Shown here: one piece after another, positions 63,180 to 64,000 of the stretch
Numbering within the stretch: the stretch's first letter is position 1
Layout of the letters: every line of letters starts with the position of its first letter
Source: Blautia coccoides
Lineage (GTDB): Bacteria; Bacillota; Clostridia; Lachnospirales; Lachnospiraceae
Length of the DNA stretch: 64,000 nucleotides
Assembly (NCBI RefSeq): GCF_034355335.1
Contig: NZ_CP136422.1
Coordinates: 4,002,501-4,066,500 of the forward strand
Reading direction: 5' to 3'
Program-made: the position numbers and the translations under genes
The notes under the pieces: generated by a model
Database searches by the model: none
What the model was told of the DNA's origin: nothing
Seen by the model: only the letters and a program-made list of their open reading frames with translations

Positions 63180-64000
63180 ATGAACCAGCCTGACGAATAT
63201 AAAAATTGTTCACTCTGCCCAAGGGACTGCCATGCAGACCGTCATTTGCGCAAAGGTTACTGTCAATGTAGCCATAAACTGACAGCCGCAAGAGCTGCAC
63301 TGCACCACTGGGAGGAACCATGTATCAGCGGCACCAATGGCAGCGGCACCATATTCTTTACAGGCTGCACACTCCGCTGCTGCTTCTGCCAGAATTATTC
63401 CATAAGCAGCCAGGGATTCGGAAAAGAGATCACAGATCAGAGACTGTCTGAAATTTTTCTGGAACTGCAGGACGCAGGCGCGCACAATATCAATCTGGTG
63501 ACAGCCACCCAGTATCTTCCCTCCATCCTGCCGGCACTTGACAGAGTAAAGAGCCGTCTGCATATTCCCATTGTCTACAACTGCGGAGGATACGAAAAGC
63601 AGGAAACACTTGCACGCCTCAGCGGCTATGTGGACATTTATCTGCCTGATTTAAAATATTACGATCCAGCCCTGTCCATGCGTTACTCAATGGCATCCGA
63701 TTATTTTTCCGTGGCCTCCAAAGCCATACAGTACATGATCAAACAAAAAGGTGCCCCGGAATTTGATGATAAGGGACTTTTAAAAAAAGGTGTCATCATT
63801 CGCCATATGGTTCTTCCCGGCTGCCGAAAAGACTCGATCCGGCTGCTTCACTGGATAAAGGCGAACCTTACTGACAACCATTATCTCATAAGCCTGCTGA
63901 GTCAGTTCACTCCTTTCTATAAAAGCTGTGAGCATCCTGAGATCAACCGCAGGATCACCACCTATGAATACGAAAGTGTACTGAATGAGGCCATTCGCCT
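63180..64000 (+). CDS. PflX-type radical SAM protein (partial, runs off the window)
   Basis: At least 273 residues of a radical SAM protein related to pyruvate formate-lyase activating enzymes, most like the PflX/COG1313 group. An N-terminal Cys-rich stretch (NCSLCPRDC, GYCQC) precedes the radical SAM motif CTLRCCFCQNYS; later come VYNCGGYEKQETL and YLPDLKYYDP, typical of this group, and RHMVLPGC. The start at 63180 follows GGAGG; an in-frame ATG at 63159 has a poorer site. The target is unknown. The 3' end is cut by the window. Confidence 0.88.
   Translation, partial: MNQPDEYKNCSLCPRDCHADRHLRKGYCQCSHKLTAARAALHHWEEPCISGTNGSGTIFFTGCTLRCCFCQNYSISSQGFGKEITDQRLSEIFLELQDAGAHNINLVTATQYLPSILPALDRVKSRLHIPIVYNCGGYEKQETLARLSGYVDIYLPDLKYYDPALSMRYSMASDYFSVASKAIQYMIKQKGAPEFDDKGLLKKGVIIRHMVLPGCRKDSIRLLHWIKANLTDNHYLISLLSQFTPFYKSCEHPEINRRITTYEYESVLNEAIR

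Overview
The window looks like a chromosome segment of a strictly anaerobic, low-to-mid GC Firmicute of the Lachnospiraceae type (Blautia/Clostridium cluster XIVa-like). The reasons are an [FeFe] hydrogenase with its three maturases, an oxygen-sensitive iron-sulfur L-serine dehydratase, a very long 2-hydroxyacyl-CoA dehydratase activator homologue, a lone Spo0A DNA-binding domain, strong GGAGG ribosome sites and many TTGACA/TATAAT-type promoters. Most genes are on the minus strand. No phage or conjugative core is visible; the accessory parts are an AbiE toxin-antitoxin pair, dispersed repeats, a surface-protein operon and a regulator/transporter block.

Layout. (1) 1-9.6 kb: end of a plus-strand gene; then, on the minus strand, a hydrogenase-maturation operon (small basic ORF, DUF1015, hydE, hydG, hydF, GNAT) and serC-serA, with an AbiEi/AbiEii pair and a repeat copy between serA and the DUF1015 side. 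(2) 10.6-15.8 kb: leuB-ilvD-ilvB, a candidate small RNA and tRNA-Gly(CCC). (3) 16-21.6 kb: small membrane protein, lipoprotein, then the hydrogenase structural operon, in which a NuoF-type Fe-S module fused to a GltD-like flavoprotein precedes HydA. (4) 21.8-36.4 kb: AraC/GyrI regulator, sdaAB, yajC, tgt, the plus-strand 1415-residue activase, spoVB-like flippase with ung, an OmpR-type two-component system and a glycine-rich Tim44-like membrane protein. (5) 36.5-43.2 kb, plus strand: tmRNA, Spo0A-C protein, a cysteine-repeat protein, a two-component system with an intramembrane-sensing kinase, a 50-residue membrane peptide behind a long hairpin, and a three-gene ABC exporter. (6) 43.2-49.5 kb, minus: M3 oligopeptidase, secG-rnr-smpB, enolase. 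(7) 49.6-54.6 kb, minus: five overlapping genes for a SipW/TasA-type surface system with a thioester adhesin. (8) 54.8-64 kb: methyltransferase-like UroD protein with a divergent AraC regulator, gpmI, an amino-acid ABC transporter whose binding protein looks circularly permuted, an L,D-transpeptidase and a partial PflX-type radical SAM protein.

How parts work together. The hydrogenase operon makes the enzyme apoprotein while the distant hydE-hydG-hydF operon builds its H-cluster; both leaders carry a related sequence of about 33 nt, suggesting shared control. serC-serA and gpmI/eno meet at 3-phosphoglycerate metabolism, and sdaAB degrades serine. tmRNA, SmpB and RNase R are all within 11 kb and form the ribosome-rescue set. 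The most unusual items are the permuted binding protein, the thioester-adhesin/SipW operon, the shared hydrogenase leader element, the candidate small RNA at 15.6 kb, and the Spo0A-C / cysteine-repeat / ABC-exporter block.
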